A stretch of 33,545 nt of DNA, from the NCBI GenBank assembly GCA_047639475.1, contig JBLIOD010000029.1, positions 1-33,545 on the forward strand. Direction: 5' to 3'. The notes under the pieces were generated by a model. The model saw only the letters and a program-made list of their open reading frames with translations, was not told where the DNA came from and did no database searches. The DNA is from JAAELZ01 sp047639475 (GTDB lineage Bacteria; Pseudomonadota; Gammaproteobacteria; Arenicellales; Poriferihabitantaceae). Both the position numbers and the translations under genes were made by a program. This document shows, piece after piece, positions 31,234 to 33,545 of the stretch (its first letter is position 1; each line of letters opens with the position of its first letter).

Positions 31234-32748
31234 ATGTATCGTTTTTCTTACCTAGTGACTTATCGCGAGTCTGATAAGAGCAGGCTGAGCAATTTGCTTT
31301 ATATTTTGGATCAGCTACGCCTTGACTCAACCTTGGAGGTGGTTCTAGTTGAACAAGATGCCGCCCCTCGTTTGGCGGTCAAACAGCATTCAAATCTAAA
31401 TTATGTTTTTGTCGAAAACGCCGGTCAGTTCAATAAATCATGGGGGCTGAATATTGCGGCTTCTTTAGCTAGTTGTGAGCGGCTGGTGTTCGCTGATGCA
31501 GATATGCTTATTGGTGCAGCGGCTTTAGACGAGAGTTCTAAGCAATTAGACAATGGTGTTGACGCGGTAAACCCCTATAACGTTCTAGTTGACCTGACTC
31601 AGCAAGAATCTCAAAGGCTACTGGCGCACACTGGCACAGTAAAAATCGACCGAACCACAGAACAATTAAATCGAAAACCTATAGGTCAACACCCGCCATT
31701 CTGCGGTGGCGTGTTCGTAATCACCCGCAGCCTTTATGATTTAACTGGGGGCTTGGATGAGCGATTCGAGGGCTGGGGAGGTGAAGACGATGCAATGTCG
31801 AAACGGGTTGCCTTCTTTGCGTCGAAAACAACTACGCTAAACAATATCGGTTACCATCTATGGCATGAACCGAGTGGCCGAGCAGGCGATTATCCCCCGA
31901 GCTACATCCGAAATGTTGCACTTTTGACGATGTACTACGAGCGGCAACAGTCATTCTACCAATCAGTGGCAAGGGTCGATGCCACTAGCAATGGCTCTCA
32001 CGCGAAATACAAAATAGAAGAGTCGGTTGCAAAGATTAACTATCAACAGCCTTTGATCTCGTGTTTGTGCGTGACTAGAAACCGGGTACCGCAGCTACCG
32101 CGCGCGATAAGTTGTTTTCAGGCGCAAAGCTATCCTGTTAAGGAGCTAATGGTTGTTTGCGAGGCAGATGACTCAGCAACAATCGACTACTTGGGTGGGC
32201 TCGATGACGATGAAATAAAGCATCATATTGTGCCAATAGAGCCAAAACTAAACTTGGGCGAGCTTCGAAATTTATCTATTCAAATAGCCGGTGGGCAATT
32301 CGTTTGCCAGTGGGATGATGATGATTGGTATCACCCTGAACGGCTGGCAAAACAACTAGCATCGGCTCTACGCCAAAACAAAGCGGCCTCAATATTACCT
32401 CGCTGGTTAATTCACCAACAGCAGAGTGATAAGGTATTTTGCTCAAACGTTAGATTATGGGAAGGCAGCTTGCTATGCCGTAAAAGCGCCCTACCTGCCA
32501 CCGGGGCCTACGATATAAGGACCAAAGGAGAAGATTCAAAATTAATTGAAACACTGTTTATTCAAGATCAAATCTCAATTGAAGACTCTCCTGAACTTTA
32601 CGTTTATTGCCTGAGTGGCGAAAACACCTGGGATCAAGCCCATTTTGAAAAAATAATCGAAGCGAGTGTTGAGCTTAGTGTTGAAGATGCGCAGGCGGTT
32701 AGAAAACGAACTGCGGTTGGGCCTGCGCCGCAAGAGGGAGAAAGGTAG
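31234..32748 (+). CDS. Two-domain glycosyltransferase (chondroitin-polymerase/GT7-like plus GT2)
   Basis: A 504-residue cytoplasmic protein with two GT-A domains. The first (1-250) has FADADM (Asp88/Asp90) and the acceptor-side motif FEGWGGEDDAMSKR (178-191), as in GT7/chondroitin-polymerase-type enzymes. The second (about 273-480) is a GT2 domain starting PLISCLCVTRNRVPQLPRAI with LNLGELRNLSIQIAGGQFVC and the metal motif QWDDDDWYHPERL. Such tandem enzymes often make alternating disaccharide chains, but could also add two sugars to a protein glycan. Transcribed rightward, towards the BlaI remnant. Confidence 0.88.
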   Translation: MYRFSYLVTYRESDKSRLSNLLYILDQLRLDSTLEVVLVEQDAAPRLAVKQHSNLNYVFVENAGQFNKSWGLNIAASLASCERLVFADADMLIGAAALDESSKQLDNGVDAVNPYNVLVDLTQQESQRLLAHTGTVKIDRTTEQLNRKPIGQHPPFCGGVFVITRSLYDLTGGLDERFEGWGGEDDAMSKRVAFFASKTTTLNNIGYHLWHEPSGRAGDYPPSYIRNVALLTMYYERQQSFYQSVARVDATSNGSHAKYKIEESVAKINYQQPLISCLCVTRNRVPQLPRAISCFQAQSYPVKELMVVCEADDSATIDYLGGLDDDEIKHHIVPIEPKLNLGELRNLSIQIAGGQFVCQWDDDDWYHPERLAKQLASALRQNKAASILPRWLIHQQQSDKVFCSNVRLWEGSLLCRKSALPATGAYDIRTKGEDSKLIETLFIQDQISIEDSPELYVYCLSGENTWDQAHFEKIIEASVELSVEDAQAVRKRTAVGPAPQEGER

Positions 32749-32831
32749 AATTTAAACATGATAAAAGGTTCATTGGTCACGCCTCATTTAGCACTCGACG
32801 AATAACGATTACGCTTGCAATCTTTGCCTTG

Positions 32832-32849
32832 TGATTACATATGTAATCA
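32832..32849. promoter_or_regulatory. 18-bp perfect palindrome, BlaI/MecI-type operator
   Basis: TGATTACATATGTAATCA is a perfect palindrome containing TACA-TA-TGTA, the half-site pair used by BlaI/MecI-family repressors. It lies about 92 bases ahead of the BlaI-like start at 32941 and is probably its autoregulatory operator. Confidence 0.75.
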
Positions 32850-32940
32850 ATGCGATTGCAATTTAACAGGTCGTAGTACAGCAGCTTCGCCGATGTGTCA
32901 TATTTTGCATGTCGATAAGCTGAAGAACCATGAGCAGAGT

Positions 32941-33357
32941 ATGTTTGATCGAATGAGTGAATCAGAAAAATTGGTGATGGAGGTTCTGTGGCAGGAATCC
33001 CCATTAAGCAGTTTGGATGTTGTAGATAGATTGAGTGACCGAGGCTGGAACGAGAAAACAGTGAAAACATTTCTCAATCGCTTAGTAAAGAAAAAGGTCC
33101 TTTCTTATGTAACAGAAGGCCGACGATACCTTTATTCCCCGGCTGTGGAACGTAATGAATTTCTGGCTGAAGAAAGCGAGGGCTTTTTGAATAAGGTGTT
33201 CCGTAGAGACATGAAAGAATTACTAACAACGTTTGTACAAAACAAATAGTTGTCAAAAGCAGAGTTGGATTATCTAAAAGACCTGCTCGAAGAAGATAGT
33301 GAAAGTAGCAAGGAGAAGAGCCAACACTGCAACAATAAGGGCTTAGGCAATGAATGA
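32941..33357 (+). pseudogene. BlaI/MecI/CopY-family repressor with an internal stop codon
   Basis: The winged-helix domain is intact: MSESEKLVMEVLWQESPLSS, LDVVDRLSDRGWNEKTVKTF, LNRLVKKKVLSYVTEGRRYL, then the linker FLAEESEGFLNKVFRRDM. The frame meets TAG at 33247-33249 after TTFVQNK, but continues past it as LSKAELDYLKDLLEEDSESS to a TGA at 33355-33357. That continuation is just what the C-terminal dimerisation helix of BlaI proteins looks like, so the TAG is a premature stop (or a sequencing error). A TTG-opened longer frame from 32815 would run through the operator and is unlikely. A 102-residue product may still bind DNA but would dimerise poorly. Confidence 0.75.
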
Positions 33358-33400
33358 ATTAGCCGCTACATTCTGGCGCCTTAACATTGAATTCAACTAG
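33350..33400 (+). pseudogene. Possible blaR1/M56 peptidase gene start, truncated at the repeat junction
   Basis: An ATG overlapping the end of the full-length BlaI frame reads MNELAATFWRLNIEFN and then stops inside the CBS repeat copy that starts at 33393. BlaR1-type sensor peptidases usually follow blaI with such an overlap and begin with a short M-x-E-L...RLN segment. About 14 codons remain, so the call rests on position and a weak match. Confidence 0.4.
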
Positions 33401-33545
33401 TCCCAATTTTGAGCGGCAGACACATCCAAACCTAATTCATCCGCGCTTTGTAAATTATCGCTGGCCAGGTCTTCAGCATCTTCTTCGGTGAATTCTGTTC
33501 TTTGTCGTCGTTCAAGCAAGCTCATCGCAACTTCTACGAAGTCGT
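33393..33545 (-). CDS. CBS-domain protein, 3' part of the second copy (runs off window)
   Basis: The minus-strand frame ends at the TAG 33397-33399 and reads back through the tail SADELGLDVSAAQNWD to EDAEDLASDNLQ and MSLLERRQRTEF, as in the copy at 23014. One silent base difference separates the two over 153 bases. Whether this copy has the complete two-CBS protein cannot be seen from the window. Confidence 0.85.
33393..33545. repeat. Right copy of the long direct repeat
   Basis: Same-orientation copy of 23014-23166 with one mismatch. The left end (33393) is a sharp junction that cuts the putative blaR1 frame; the right end is beyond the window. Confidence 0.95.

Noticed and set aside
32815..32940. 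Long N-terminal extension of the BlaI-like protein
   Set aside because: It begins at a TTG, runs through the palindromic operator and is Cys-rich, unlike BlaI proteins; the family homology begins at about 32941-32953.

Overview
The window looks like chromosomal DNA of a heterotrophic marine gammaproteobacterium with moderate G+C. I infer this from a DddP-type DMSP lyase, genes for methylated-amine breakdown, a secreted subtilase with calcium-type C-terminal repeats, and IS remnants typical of gammaproteobacteria. No rRNA, tRNA or CRISPR array was seen.

Region by region: (1) 1-430 holds the 5' end of an IS4-type transposase running off the left edge, then two strong hairpins. (2) 434-3910 is a large secreted S8 protease with CARDB, four ~104-residue Calx-beta-like repeats and thrombospondin type 3 repeats. 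(3) 4257-8216 is an osmolyte/amino-acid block: two EamA transporters, dddP and an AA_synth protein. (4) 8243-11167 is a run of small same-strand accessory genes: DUF1801, YCII, DUF1330, GFA, FMN reductase and LysE. (5) 11213-20323 is a tightly coupled six-gene operon: TMADH-like flavoprotein, two CrtI/PYROXD2-like FAD oxidoreductases, GcvT-like THF methyltransferase, class III aminotransferase and Rieske oxygenase. A divergent TetR/BetI-like regulator (20419) and a perfect operator-like dyad (20366-20383) sit at its head. The set reads as stepwise N-demethylation of a betaine-like compound followed by transamination; the substrate is unknown. (6) 21116-22771 has an Asp/Glu racemase-superfamily gene and a class II aldolase/adducin-family gene, convergent on a clear terminator.

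(7) 23014-33545 is a roughly 10 kb segment bounded by two near-identical pieces of one CBS-domain gene. The left copy is 5'-truncated at about 23431; the right copy runs off the window. Between them is a glycosylation island: a GT32-FkbM fusion, a GT4, a giant protein with three glycosyltransferase-like domains and an embedded PqqD-like domain, an Anp1/GT2-like enzyme and a two-domain GT-A protein. Among these lies a Tat-like exported protein with a Trp-x-Lys-Pro...LPSHAQTS leader and a Thr/Pro/Ala-rich tail. I propose that this protein is the glycosylation substrate and that the PqqD-like domain recruits it; this is the best candidate here for an undescribed system. The island ends in a BlaI-type repressor gene with a premature stop, a BlaI-type palindromic operator and the first codons of what may be blaR1, cut by the right CBS copy.
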